Source: Candidatus Hydrothermota bacterium
Lineage (GTDB): Bacteria > Hydrothermota > Hydrothermia > B15-G9
Length of the DNA: 15,818 nt
Direction of reading: 5' to 3'
Assembly (NCBI GenBank): GCA_003645975.1
Contig: QNDP01000007.1
Location: forward strand, 1 to 15,818
Shown here: piece after piece, positions 1 through 8,021 of the stretch
Position numbering within the stretch: the stretch's first letter is position 1
Layout of the letters: every line of letters starts with the position of its first letter
Notes under the pieces: generated by a model
Seen by the model: the letters and a program-made list of their open reading frames with translations, nothing else
The model's database searches: none
Told to the model about the DNA's origin: nothing
Translations under genes and position numbers: made by a program

Positions 1-716
1 GCCGGCACAATCTCGATCTCCGCCGAGATGAAATCCTCCTCGACAATCCCATATTTGTCGTTCAACAACTTGAGGATAGCCAGTTTGACACGGTCTTTGT
101 TCTCTTTGTCAGGCAATGGGATTGAACCGACTATGAGGTTGAGCTTCTCGCCCGGTATGGCTTCCTCGATCTTCTTGCCGTATTGAGCCTTTCTGGCAAG
201 GTGCGGTAGCAAGTCCTCGATGGTCAGCACAGGCTCATCGGGCGATTCGCCGAACACGACCTTGACCACACGGCCATCTTCTTTGACCACAACGCCATGA
301 ATGGCAAGCGGCCGAGCAACCCAATGGAACTTTTTGATGCCGCCATAGTAATGCGTGTCCATCATTGCGATGCCCGTATCCTCATAAAGCGGAACAGGTT
401 TCATGTCGATGCGTGGCACGTCGATGTGAGAGGCAACGATTCTAACACCTTCGGATAGCGGCTTTTCTCCGAACGCCACGGCGGCGAGGGCTTTGCCGCG
501 GTTGACCATGAACACCTTATCGCCGCCTTCGCTGATGTCCCTAAATCCGTGAGCCTTGAGTTCGCTCACAAAGGTCTCCACCACTTCGCGCTCGGTCTTA
601 TTTGCCGACAAAAATTTCTTGTAATCATCGGCGAACTCGAATATCCTGGATTTTTCTTCGTCGGAGACAACATCCCAAACAAGTCTCCGTTCCCATTTGA
701 GCTCTTTAATTTCCAT
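1..716 (-). CDS. M18 family aminopeptidase, N-terminal half (cut by window edge)
   Basis: Zinc metallo-aminopeptidase of family M18 (aspartyl/aminopeptidase I type), a cytoplasmic peptide-recycling enzyme. Only the first 238 residues lie in the window; the family is usually about 430-470 residues, so roughly half is missing beyond position 1. The start ATG (716) is preceded at 6 nt by the SD GGGAGG (723-728). Visible family signatures are ASHIDVPRID at residues 95-104, with the metal-binding H97-x-D99 pair, then PLYED near 109-113, and the THYYGGIKKFHW block at 121-132 followed by PLAIHGVV, all characteristic of M18. It lies downstream of the trmO-like gene but a GC-rich hairpin sits in between, so it may be partly uncoupled. 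No strong promoter is visible in the 58-bp gap (only a TAGAAT at 747-752). Family assignment is firm; substrate preference cannot be read. Confidence 0.9.
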   Translation of the reverse strand, partial: MEIKELKWERRLVWDVVSDEEKSRIFEFADDYKKFLSANKTEREVVETFVSELKAHGFRDISEGGDKVFMVNRGKALAAVAFGEKPLSEGVRIVASHIDVPRIDMKPVPLYEDTGIAMMDTHYYGGIKKFHWVARPLAIHGVVVKEDGRVVKVVFGESPDEPVLTIEDLLPHLARKAQYGKKIEEAIPGEKLNLIVGSIPLPDKENKDRVKLAILKLLNDKYGIVEEDFISAEIEIVP

Positions 717-756
717 GACATTCCTCCCGGTTTTCAAAGTCGGTTAATTCTAAAGC

Positions 757-788
757 AAAACGCCCGACCGGCCCTCAGACCGGTGGGC
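757..788 (-). terminator. Probable intrinsic terminator at the end of the trmO-like gene
   Basis: Read on the minus strand, GCCCACCGG pairs with CCGGTCGGGC (nine pairs, one bulged C) around an eight-base loop that contains the trmO-like stop codon, followed by GTTTTG. The stem is GC-rich but the T run is only four long and the hairpin starts inside the coding sequence, so termination may be partial. Confidence 0.5.
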
Positions 789-1155
789 AATCCAAATTTT
801 TTATGAACGGTTTGATGTCGATTATCGGCGTGGAGTCGAAGGCATCGATTGGATCGATCTCTATCGTCCTTGAATTCAAAAACTTGCGGATTTTGACCGT
901 GTATTTGCCGATGGGATTGGGTCTCAACGGGGAGCGGGTCGCAAAGACACCCCGAAGCGGCCGAGACCTATCGCCCATCGGATGGACTTTCAGCGTGCGT
1001 CTAAGTTCAGGTGTATTGTTGAGATGAAACCACACAAGCAGGATGATCCATTGCCCCTCCGTAAGCCCTTCCAGCGCCGCCTCAAATTCCTCGTGGATCT
1101 CAAGGATTGTTCTCCCATGTTTTTGTTTGACTTCACCGATAACCTTCAGTTCCAA
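775..1155 (-). CDS. TrmO/TsaA-family tRNA methyltransferase (compact form)
   Basis: Member of the TsaA/TrmO (UPF0066) family; characterised members use SAM to methylate N6 of t6A37 in tRNA. The protein is 126 residues starting at TTG 1155, chosen because GGGAGGG (1162-1168) lies 6 nt upstream and family similarity begins exactly there (MELKVIGEVK); an ATG 273 nt further upstream would add 91 residues of unrelated sequence read across the 3' end of the preceding gene. Key signatures are RGVFATRSPLRPNPIG (68-83), the SAM-binding core of the family, and DAFDSTPIIDIKPF (104-117). E. coli TrmO has a further C-terminal extension (about 235 residues in total), so this is the short single-domain form. 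Its first 23 bp overlap the end of the DUF2079 gene, implying translational coupling. The family is clear; activity on t6A is inferred. Confidence 0.85.
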   Translation of the reverse strand: MELKVIGEVKQKHGRTILEIHEEFEAALEGLTEGQWIILLVWFHLNNTPELRRTLKVHPMGDRSRPLRGVFATRSPLRPNPIGKYTVKIRKFLNSRTIEIDPIDAFDSTPIIDIKPFIKNLDCPPV

Positions 1156-2698
1156 AGCCTTCCCTCCCGATTTTTTGGATGACGAGGACGCCAAATGAAT
1201 CCGAAACCAATTGCCAATCAGGTGATTTGATGATGCTGTCGATGAAACGCTCACCCTCCTGCCGACGCATCGGGGTGTAGTCATGCCAGCTTGTGTCAAC
1301 GATGACCATCTGTGCATCCCTAAGTGTCGGAATCTGATAGGTATTTCGACGCAAAGCGAGATGAGGCGTGATGTGATTGCCCGCTGCGAGGGGCATTTCC
1401 GGCGGAATCGATTCGACGAATCGGTCAAGATACCGTTTCTTGGCGCCTTGAACCCGTTTGAGCGGCAGATAGACCTTGTAGGGAAACGCCAACGAAGATG
1501 TCAGGATTCCGAGCAAAATTAGCGGCAACGCCCTGTTCCCAAGCCTTTTGACCGCCTCGATAGTGATGAAGATCGAAACAGGCAGGAGAAGCGCAACATA
1601 TTGGCCATAAAGACGATAGTGCATAGGCCATGTGTTCAAAATGTGTTCTGCGAACGGAAGTGCCAGCATGACGAGCAATTTCGGCATGAGAAGCGGCAGA
1701 AAACCAAAGGTCGCAAAATATCGAATTGCAACCTCTATCTTTTTGATCGACAGAACCTTATCTGAACCGTAGTTCAACGCAACCGATTCCAAAAGCCTGC
1801 CATGACGGTAGATCTCGGTTATTGCAAAGACGAAATACAGCCCGCTCAGGATTATCATGCTGATGCCCAGCGCCTTCCGCCTTTTATCGAAGATCAGAAA
1901 GTAAAGTCCTATCGAGGCCATGCCGACCGACACATCCTCCTTCAAAGTCAAGGAGATGGCAAGCATCAACGCCGCCCATCCGATTTTACCGGTATCGAGC
2001 CAATGCAATGCGAGCAAAAAGAGCGGTGTCGCAAGCACTTCCGGATGGAAATCGAACGCCGACATCCGATGCAGATAGTAATTCACGCACCAGAGCCAGA
2101 TTATCAGCCAGCCGCTCGTTCGATCTATGCCTTTGCGTTTCAAAATTATAGCGATAATCGGAGGGACAGCGGCAAGCGCCACCGTCTGAGCAATCAACAA
2201 GATCTTGGGGTTCAACCAGATGTGGTAAAGAAGCGAAAGCGGATAGGCCGCTGGCCAAAAATGACCCGAAAAACCGTGAGACCAATTCAAGCTGTCCCAG
2301 ACATCGCTGTGTGCGAAGATGTTATAGAGGATGTTCGCACGGATGCCGAGATCGTAACCTGTGCTGACATAGTGCTCGAACTGAAGGACTTTCAAAATCG
2401 AGATGATGAGGGCGAACCCAGCCGCAACAAACCAAGCCCATTTCAAGTCAATTTGAGATAATCGATTGCGATTCAACCAGATGATGCATGAGATCGATGT
2501 GATAAGGAGCGCAAAGTTGACGGAATGGACACGGAATTTGATTCCGAAAACTCGTGTTTCCAACCCGCCCGTTTGGATCACGATTGCAAAGGTCAGGATG
2601 AAAACGGCGAAGGCGGCCACGCCCAAAAGAAGGATCAATCTGTCAAGCCATCCGATGCCGAATTTGTCTCGCAAAAGTTTTAATTTCCAGAAGTCCAT
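1133..2698 (-). CDS. DUF2079 family polytopic membrane protein
   Basis: A 521-residue integral membrane protein with many hydrophobic segments (for example about 20-42, 61-75, 88-105, 165-187, 195-208, 222-232, 240-252 and several in 275-390) and a soluble C-terminal part from about 400. It carries the DUF2079 landmarks YDLGI (115-119), GHFWP (145-149), FHPEVLATP (217-225) and LKEDVS (252-257). The architecture resembles GT-C glycosyltransferases, so transfer of a lipid-linked sugar is a reasonable inference, but no member's activity is relied on here. The ATG at 2698 has no SD; a TATAAT lies about 50 bp upstream, just after the terminator of the preceding gene. The 3' end overlaps the trmO-like start by 23 bp, and the two are probably cotranscribed without an evident functional link. 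Confidence 0.82.
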   Translation of the reverse strand: MDFWKLKLLRDKFGIGWLDRLILLLGVAAFAVFILTFAIVIQTGGLETRVFGIKFRVHSVNFALLITSISCIIWLNRNRLSQIDLKWAWFVAAGFALIISILKVLQFEHYVSTGYDLGIRANILYNIFAHSDVWDSLNWSHGFSGHFWPAAYPLSLLYHIWLNPKILLIAQTVALAAVPPIIAIILKRKGIDRTSGWLIIWLWCVNYYLHRMSAFDFHPEVLATPLFLLALHWLDTGKIGWAALMLAISLTLKEDVSVGMASIGLYFLIFDKRRKALGISMIILSGLYFVFAITEIYRHGRLLESVALNYGSDKVLSIKKIEVAIRYFATFGFLPLLMPKLLVMLALPFAEHILNTWPMHYRLYGQYVALLLPVSIFITIEAVKRLGNRALPLILLGILTSSLAFPYKVYLPLKRVQGAKKRYLDRFVESIPPEMPLAAGNHITPHLALRRNTYQIPTLRDAQMVIVDTSWHDYTPMRRQEGERFIDSIIKSPDWQLVSDSFGVLVIQKIGREGFGTEGYR

Positions 2699-2751
2699 GA
2701 TGACACAGCCATTGAAGCAGTTCAGATGGTCGTCGAGCGCATTAGGGCGGA

Positions 2752-2757
2752 ATTATA
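2752..2757 (-). promoter_or_regulatory. Candidate -10 element (TATAAT) for the DUF2079 gene
   Basis: A perfect TATAAT on the minus strand about 53 bp before the ATG at 2698. No -35 hexamer is found at 16-18 bp because that position falls in the terminator hairpin of the upstream gene. An A/T-rich tract (2761-2774) lies directly upstream. Weak as a promoter call without a -35. Confidence 0.4.
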
Positions 2758-2764
2758 ATCCAAA

Positions 2765-2804
2765 TTTTTTAAAAGCGGGCGAGCGCCGAAACACACCCGC
2801 CCGC
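2765..2804 (-). terminator. Intrinsic terminator of the DUF5916 gene
   Basis: On the minus strand GCGGGCGGGTGT pairs with GCGCTCGCCCGC (12 pairs, three of them G-U) around the six-base loop GTTTCG, directly followed by TTTTAAAAAATTT. It sits about 55 bp after the DUF5916 stop and is the strongest terminator in the window. Confidence 0.85.
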
Positions 2805-2859
2805 AAGATTCGAGGATGCGGCTCATTTTCAAATATTTACACCATTACAATCGACCTTC

Positions 2860-4974
2860 TCAGAATGGGATTGCCCACTTGACCTTAATCGCTGCAACCT
2901 GCTCGGATACAGAGAGTTTCCCGTTTTCACGCTCGTAAAGCGTATTTAACACAATGTAGAACTTGGATTTCGGAAGGAACTCGTATTCAAAACGGAAGCC
3001 CACACGCATCGACTCCATCTCACGCTCGTCATCCGAGATGTTGAACACCGGTTCAAGCGACGAGTTGATCCGCATCGTCGGCGAGATGAAATAAGTCATC
3101 CAAGGGTTTACCCTCAAGGTTATGTATTTTAGGGACTTGTCTGGGTTGAAGACTGTCCAGTTGTTTGTGTTCAATCCGACCTCAAATCGGTTGGTTACAG
3201 GGATATCAATCCACAATCCATTGAGCGAGATCCAAGTGAGCACCGTGTCGATGTAGTCCCATCGATGAGAGAAATTGCTCCAGAACCCATAAGTTATTCT
3301 GCCCGAACCTTTCCAGTAATTTACACCAAGTCGATAGTTGTCAAACCACTGACCGAACTCGTAATCGCGCGCATATTCGGTGTTCACGCTCAAGCCGCTT
3401 CCGTCGCGCATCGAGAGGTAGATGCTCGTAAAAAACGTGTTGACATAAGGCTCTTCGGGTTCATGCCCTCTGCCGAATCCAAAAGTTGAGAAGATATGCC
3501 GCACTTTGCCTTCGTGGAATTTGAAGATCGGACCTCCGCCCAAAACGAACGATTCTGAACCCGGTAGGTCAGCCAAGTAGCCGGTTGCTGTGTTATCAAA
3601 TTCCTTGTTCAGCGCCTTATAGGAGGCCATGAGCATCCAATCTTCGGCGAGATAAAGGCCGCCTGTTGTGAACGCCATCCCCGACTTAGCCTCCGGTGTC
3701 CTCGTGAAAACGACTTGGTAGAGAAGTTGTGAGTTGCCGTGCCTGAATGCGCCATCGATGTCAAACGAGTGGTAATTCTCGGCGAACCCCCATTCCGAAG
3801 GCTCTTTGCCGAGCGATTTACCGGCGTAAAGCATTCCAATCTCGGAATTTGTCCAGAACCGCTTTTTGATGCGAAGGACATTCCAGACGGCGGCCGGCTC
3901 CGTCCCGTAAGAGTAGTCCACATCGTCGGTCAGGATCGTGGCCGTTCCGAACTCGAATTTTGACGATTTCGATGTCATCTTCGCTCCGAAGATTATCGGC
4001 ACTTCGGTTCCGTCGGACAGCCTGCGACCTATCCTTCTGGAGTAAAAAACGGTTATCGGACGGTAGAATCCCATGCCATGTCCCATTCTTGCAGGACTGA
4101 ACACTTCTGTCGCCTCCACGAAAAACGGTCGGCGTTCGTGGAGCCACCGCTCGAATTTTGACAGGTTGAGCGCAAACGGATCGGCCTCAATCTGTGCGAA
4201 ATCGGGATAGGCCGTGAAGTTGAACATGAAATCGGACCTGATGAGGCTGAAGTTGACGCCCGCTTTTGGCCGTGTCGATGCCTCACCGCTGTAATAGTCA
4301 TATCTGACCAGCGCAACAGGATAGAACTCGGCGCCGTGCCCGCTGACCTTCGGCTTTACGCCGACCAACCGCCCGAACTCCGAAACGCGCAGTTCGGCCA
4401 CCTCATCCGGCAGGACCCAATAGTCCGTTTCGTTGTTCTTTGCGATGTAACGCTCCAACTGAAGACCCCATTCGTGGAGTCCGGACTTGTGCCGAATGCT
4501 CCTGAACGGGATCTTGAGCTCTGCAACCCATTTGTGCGGATAGACTTTGACTGCGGAATACCAGATGCCGTCCCACGAGGCTTTCCTTCGTCCGTCGTCG
4601 GTTATAAGCTCGTCATATCGAAAGTTGCTCGCCGAAACCGAGAATTTGTAAGCGTTTGTCATAGAGTTAAATGTGTCCAAGTAAAGTTTTACTCGGTCTT
4701 CCCGTGCGGACATCGTGACCGTCGGCGAATCGTCCCCAGTGTAGCAGATGAAAAGCGCATAAAGATTTGTATCGTCTTGAAGGAATTTCACGACCGTCCG
4801 ATAGCTCGGCTCGTGCCCGTAATATGGCTCAAATTGACGAAATTCGGTGATGGAATCGGCGATAGACCACACAGAATCGACGACCCCGTCGATTTTGGGC
4901 GCTTCGGACACATAGGTAACACCCACAGACAGCGCCCCGTTCAGCATAACTATCAAAATCAACAAGCCTTCCAT
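2860..4974 (-). CDS. DUF5916 outer-membrane protein with N-terminal CBM9-like domain
   Basis: A 704-residue exported protein: hydrophobic signal (about 1-19), a carbohydrate-binding family 9-like/DOMON beta-sandwich (about 25-205, beginning APKIDGVVDSVW and containing the WDGIWYSAV stretch), then a DUF5916 region rich in alternating aromatic strands, consistent with an outer-membrane barrel. Diagnostic is YPDFAQIEADPFALNLSKFE (256-275) followed by RRPFFVEATEVF (281-292). It ends in Phe after a beta strand (KWAIPF), the usual outer-membrane-protein ending. The start is ATG 4974 because GGAGGTG (4978-4984) is correctly spaced for it, whereas the ATG at 4986 overlaps that SD. Own promoter and terminator make it monocistronic. 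Ligand and function are unknown; a role in surface glycan or metabolite handling is inference only. Confidence 0.85.
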   Translation of the reverse strand: MEGLLILIVMLNGALSVGVTYVSEAPKIDGVVDSVWSIADSITEFRQFEPYYGHEPSYRTVVKFLQDDTNLYALFICYTGDDSPTVTMSAREDRVKLYLDTFNSMTNAYKFSVSASNFRYDELITDDGRRKASWDGIWYSAVKVYPHKWVAELKIPFRSIRHKSGLHEWGLQLERYIAKNNETDYWVLPDEVAELRVSEFGRLVGVKPKVSGHGAEFYPVALVRYDYYSGEASTRPKAGVNFSLIRSDFMFNFTAYPDFAQIEADPFALNLSKFERWLHERRPFFVEATEVFSPARMGHGMGFYRPITVFYSRRIGRRLSDGTEVPIIFGAKMTSKSSKFEFGTATILTDDVDYSYGTEPAAVWNVLRIKKRFWTNSEIGMLYAGKSLGKEPSEWGFAENYHSFDIDGAFRHGNSQLLYQVVFTRTPEAKSGMAFTTGGLYLAEDWMLMASYKALNKEFDNTATGYLADLPGSESFVLGGGPIFKFHEGKVRHIFSTFGFGRGHEPEEPYVNTFFTSIYLSMRDGSGLSVNTEYARDYEFGQWFDNYRLGVNYWKGSGRITYGFWSNFSHRWDYIDTVLTWISLNGLWIDIPVTNRFEVGLNTNNWTVFNPDKSLKYITLRVNPWMTYFISPTMRINSSLEPVFNISDDEREMESMRVGFRFEYEFLPKSKFYIVLNTLYERENGKLSVSEQVAAIKVKWAIPF

Positions 4975-4977
4975 TAT

Positions 4978-4984
4978 CACCTCC
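4978..4984 (-). promoter_or_regulatory. SD that fixes the DUF5916 start
   Basis: GGAGGTG on the minus strand, placed 3 nt before the ATG at 4974 (5 nt counted from GGAGG). It overlaps the alternative upstream ATG at 4986, which therefore cannot use it. Confidence 0.75.
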
Positions 4985-5014
4985 ATGCTGTATTAAAGAA
5001 CTAATACACTATGA

Positions 5015-5043
5015 AATTTAAAGGCAAATCGCCTTCAGGTCAA
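5015..5043 (-). promoter_or_regulatory. Sigma70-type promoter of the DUF5916 gene, with spacer hairpin
   Basis: Minus-strand -35 TTGACC (5038-5043), 17-bp spacer, -10 TAAATT (5015-5020), about 40 bp before the start codon. The spacer contains the inverted repeat AAGGC-GATTT-GCCTT (5021-5035), which could be an operator. Confidence 0.6.
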
Positions 5044-5350
5044 ATCCGGCGAGGCTATCAGTCATTTAGGTTGTGCTGTCAGGATAATTGTCGGATTTTC
5101 AGGGATATAACTTTCCCGACGCTTTTGTAACGCATCATCTTGAGGGTTATTCATTTCCATTGTCGGTTCTGTTGGAAGTTGTTCCCATCCTGAGCTTTCC
5201 CAAGAGGGGAGAGGACTCTGGCTTCCTCGCTTCCATGGGGAAAGGTCTTCGGATCAGGGCTTAAATCCACATTTACGAACAGCTTCCGACATTGATGACG
5301 ATGGGACTGGACGACAATCGAGACGGTGGGTTACAGATGAGCTTCTAAGC
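5044..5350. other. Gap between rsmB and the DUF5916 promoter, no recognisable gene
   Basis: The only gene-free stretch over 300 bp (4975-5350, including the DUF5916 promoter). No tRNA, riboswitch or conserved ORF is recognised. On the minus strand 5062-5253 is an open frame with no stop; an internal ATG at 5160 gives a 32-residue peptide, but there is no SD. The stretch around 5194-5214 carries CTTTCCC-AAGAG-GGGAGAG (seven pairs, one G-U), similar in look to dispersed intergenic repeats. It may hold a decayed repeat, an untranslated RNA, or nothing. Confidence 0.5.
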
Positions 5351-6646
5351 CTACCCTCGTTTGCGTAGTCGCACGCCGAACATGTAATCGCATTGGAACC
5401 TTGCCCCATCGACATATAAGAACTTATCCCTCAAAAATTTAGTTGGAAATTCGGCAGGGGGCGGCTCGATCTCGAACTCCGGATGTTTTTCGAGAAATTT
5501 TTGGATTTGAAGCTCGTTTTCGCGCGGTTCGATTGTGCATGTGGTATAGACGAGCAGGCCGTTGGGACGCACGAATCGACTCCCGTTTTCCAAAATATCC
5601 TTTTGAATTTCAACGAGTTCGTCGATACGCTGGGGCGTCATCCTCCATCGGAGTTCCGGTCGGCGGCGGAGCGTTCCGAGCCCACTGCATGGGACATCCA
5701 TGAAGACGATGTCGGCTTTTCGGCCGAACGAGATCTGGCGGCTGTCCGCCACGATCGGAAGGACAGAATTGGTTCCGAGCAAGTTCACGACCCGTTGCAT
5801 CTCCTTTGCGCGGGAGAGGTGAATTTCGACTGCAATTATAGTTCCGTTATCCTGCATAAGCTCAGCCAGATGAGTAGCTTTTCCGCCCGGCGCCGCCGCT
5901 AAATCGTAGATCGTCATGCCCTCTTCTGGCGCTATGAAGTGAGCAACTAACTGGCTTGCAAAATCTTGGACGAAATAAGTCTCTTCGGGCAGGTCGATGA
6001 GTTGCGGTGGGTCGATCAGTTCAAACGATTCCGAGGGGAATTCGAGCTTTCGATAGCGGGCTTTCCGCATCTCCAACATCTTCAGGAAGGAATCTATATC
6101 GGTTTTCAACTGGTTGAAACGCAGATAGATATGCGGAGGCTCGTTGTTGTGCATCATAAATTCGACGGTTTTTTCGTATCCCCAAAGCTCTAACAATCTG
6201 AGATACAGCCATTTTGGATGTGAATGTTTTACCCATGGGTCTCGTGGTTCAGGTCGGTTCTCAGCGATCCGTCTCAGAACGCTGTTCACGAGTGCAGCCA
6301 CTCCACGATGCCCAAACCGCTTTGCAAGCTGAACACCTTGAGACACAGCGGCATAATCTGGAATCCGCTCCATGAAAAGGATTTGATATGCCGAGATCCG
6401 CAGGATGTTCCGAATCCATGGTGTCAACTCGTCGAGCGAATAGCCTTTGAGGAACTTGGAGATAACCCAATCGAGGTGAAGCCGCATCTTGACGGTTCCA
6501 TAGACCAGTTCTGTGAGGAGCCGTCTATCTCGGGCATCTTGCAGCTCAAAGAGATATGGGACGATGAGCTTATTAGTCCATCGACCGTCCTCGAGCACGG
6601 ATTTGACGATGAGTAGCGCAAATTTGCGAACCTGTGAAATGCGCAT
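5351..6646 (-). CDS. rsmB: 16S rRNA (cytosine(967)-C(5))-methyltransferase RsmB
   Basis: SAM-dependent methyltransferase making m5C967 in 16S rRNA. The 431 residues match the usual length (E. coli 429). Residues 1-135 form the NusB-like RNA-binding domain; the Rossmann methyltransferase follows with SAM motif DLAAAPGGKATHL (248-260), motif IV DVPCSGLG (317-324, Cys320) and motif VI TTCTIEPRENE (368-378, nucleophile Cys370). Both catalytic cysteines are present. An in-frame GTG at 6655 would add three residues, but it lies one base after a TAAAAT box (6657-6662); the ATG at 6646 is preferred, making the message nearly leaderless and without SD. It follows the PLP-enzyme gene by about 80 bp on the same strand. 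No clear terminator is seen after its stop. Confidence 0.93.
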   Translation of the reverse strand: MRISQVRKFALLIVKSVLEDGRWTNKLIVPYLFELQDARDRRLLTELVYGTVKMRLHLDWVISKFLKGYSLDELTPWIRNILRISAYQILFMERIPDYAAVSQGVQLAKRFGHRGVAALVNSVLRRIAENRPEPRDPWVKHSHPKWLYLRLLELWGYEKTVEFMMHNNEPPHIYLRFNQLKTDIDSFLKMLEMRKARYRKLEFPSESFELIDPPQLIDLPEETYFVQDFASQLVAHFIAPEEGMTIYDLAAAPGGKATHLAELMQDNGTIIAVEIHLSRAKEMQRVVNLLGTNSVLPIVADSRQISFGRKADIVFMDVPCSGLGTLRRRPELRWRMTPQRIDELVEIQKDILENGSRFVRPNGLLVYTTCTIEPRENELQIQKFLEKHPEFEIEPPPAEFPTKFLRDKFLYVDGARFQCDYMFGVRLRKRG

Positions 6647-6656
6647 AACGGCCACA

Positions 6657-6685
6657 ATTTTAGCTCAGTTTGGGAACCTTTTCAG
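6657..6685 (-). promoter_or_regulatory. Candidate promoter of rsmB giving a near-leaderless transcript
   Basis: Minus-strand -10 TAAAAT (6657-6662) with a weak -35 CTGAAA (6680-6685) at 17-bp spacing. Transcription would start within a few bases of the ATG at 6646. Confidence 0.4.
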
Positions 6686-6725
6686 ACGGATTGACAGCGA
6701 AGTCGAATTTGGAATGGATTTTAAG

Positions 6726-7922
6726 TCAAATTTTTTCAAAAGCTTGCGCTAAATCCTCAATCAGATCGTCGGCGTCTTCAATTCCACATGACAGGCGGAC
6801 AAATCCGGGGCCGATGCCCATCTCCGCCCGTTGTTCGGGCGTAAGTCCGGCGTGCGATGTGTTGTAAGGCATGCTCACAAGGCTTTCGACACCGCCGAGA
6901 CTCGTGGCCTCAGCCCACAACTTCAAGTTGTGCATAAACCTGACACCGTCTTCATCGGTTCCGTCGATCTCGAAGCTGACCATCCCGCCATAACCGTTTT
7001 TCAAGAGTTTGTCGGCAAGTTCCCTCTGCTCGTAGGATTTCAAACCGGGATAGATGACCTTTCGGACCTTTGGGTGATTTTCGAGAAATTCGGCGACTTT
7101 AAGGCCGTTTTCGTTGTGGCGCGCCATCCGCAGGGCAAAGGTCTTCAGTCCGCGCTCGACAAGGTAGGCCGGCAGCGGTTCCATCGACCCACCGAAGTGC
7201 AACATCGTCTCCCAGACCTGCTCGATAAGTTCTTTTGGCCCAACAGCGAACCCGGCGATGACATCGCTGTGTCCGTTGATGTATTTCGATGCGCTGTGGA
7301 CGACAATGTCGGCACCGAGTTCAAGCGGCCGCAGGTTGAATGGAGTCAGAAAAGTGTTGTCCACGATAAGCATAGCTCCGTGTTCATGTGCAATTCGAGC
7401 GACGGCCTCGACATCGAGCAATTTCAGCAATGGATTGGAAATTGTCTCAAAATAAAGGACTTTCGTGTTCGGCTTTATGGCCTTCTCAATTGCCTCGACA
7501 TCACGAGGTTCCACAAACGAAAGTTCAATTCCGAATTTCGGGAACTCCTTCTGGATGAGGTAGGAAGTGCCACCGTAAAGGTCGAGCGTGGTGAGCATGT
7601 GATCGCCTTGTTTCAAAAAAGTCAACAAGGTTGTTGCGATAGCAGCCATCCCGGAGGCGAACCCAACGCCGTCCTCAGCTCCTTCAAGCGCCGCCACTTT
7701 GAGCTCGACAGCTCTGCGAGTCGGATTGCCGTAACGTGTGTAAAGCCAAGCCTCACGAGCTTTGCCGCTCAAGATCTTCTCGTAATCCGAATCCGTCAAT
7801 CTGAAAGTGGTTGAGAGAAACACCGGCGTGTTGACCGCACCTGTCTCAGAGTCTTGATATGTGCCAGCATGGACAGCCAATGTCGAAATGCCGTATTTTT
7901 TCCTAAATTCATCTTTCCTCAT
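6726..7922 (-). CDS. Cystathionine gamma-synthase/gamma-lyase family PLP enzyme
   Basis: Trans-sulfuration family (Cys/Met metabolism) PLP enzyme of 398 residues, the normal length. PLP lysine K213 lies in SASKYINGHSD; other fold markers are YTRYGNPT (61-68, phosphate-binding Tyr/Arg from the neighbouring subunit), SGMAAI (90-95), VDNTF (187-191) and the C-terminal LGGVESL ... THAG-like (SHAG) ... RLSCGIED block. LYGGTS has Gly where methionine gamma-lyases carry Cys, which favours cystathionine gamma-synthase or gamma-lyase; the two cannot be separated by eye. The start is ATG 7922, 8 nt from GAGGTG (7931-7936); the ATG at 7928 is only 2 nt from it. The gene diverges from secD, has its own promoter, and has no methionine genes next to it. 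Confidence 0.9.
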   Translation of the reverse strand: MRKDEFRKKYGISTLAVHAGTYQDSETGAVNTPVFLSTTFRLTDSDYEKILSGKAREAWLYTRYGNPTRRAVELKVAALEGAEDGVGFASGMAAIATTLLTFLKQGDHMLTTLDLYGGTSYLIQKEFPKFGIELSFVEPRDVEAIEKAIKPNTKVLYFETISNPLLKLLDVEAVARIAHEHGAMLIVDNTFLTPFNLRPLELGADIVVHSASKYINGHSDVIAGFAVGPKELIEQVWETMLHFGGSMEPLPAYLVERGLKTFALRMARHNENGLKVAEFLENHPKVRKVIYPGLKSYEQRELADKLLKNGYGGMVSFEIDGTDEDGVRFMHNLKLWAEATSLGGVESLVSMPYNTSHAGLTPEQRAEMGIGPGFVRLSCGIEDADDLIEDLAQAFEKI

Positions 7923-7954
7923 AATCATTTCACCTCTCTTTTCAAAAAGCGGCT

Positions 7955-7983
7955 ATTTTATGAGCTAATCGAAAATATTACAA
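7955..7983 (-). promoter_or_regulatory. Promoter of the PLP-enzyme gene
   Basis: Minus-strand -35 TTGTAA (7978-7983), 17-bp spacer, -10 TAAAAT (7955-7960). The predicted leader is only about 25 nt, so there is no room for a SAM riboswitch. Confidence 0.6.
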
Positions 7984-8021
7984 ATCTTCGCAGGCTATTC
8001 GCCGTTTTGTTTGTGATGAAG

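Noticed and set aside
1156..1428. 91-codon N-terminal extension of the TrmO-like protein
   Set aside because: Overlaps the DUF2079 C-terminus out of frame, has no family similarity, and a TTG with strong SD lies exactly where homology begins.
1802..2461. Plus-strand open frame (219 codons) opposite DUF2079
   Set aside because: Composition is a mirror of the membrane-protein codons; no SD or domain.
2757..2771. 15-bp repeat AATCCAAATTTTTTA, also at 789-803
   Set aside because: One copy is coding (TrmO C-terminus), the other lies after a terminator; A/T-rich and plausible by chance.
4336..5004. Plus-strand open frame (222 codons) opposite the DUF5916 N-terminus
   Set aside because: Antisense shadow that runs through the DUF5916 start and SD region.
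6831..7814. Long plus-strand open frame (327 codons) opposite the PLP-enzyme gene
   Set aside because: Entirely antisense to a protein with all family motifs; no SD and no recognisable domain.
7929..7954. SAM riboswitch upstream of the PLP-enzyme gene
   Set aside because: The predicted leader is only about 25 nt, too short for any known SAM riboswitch.
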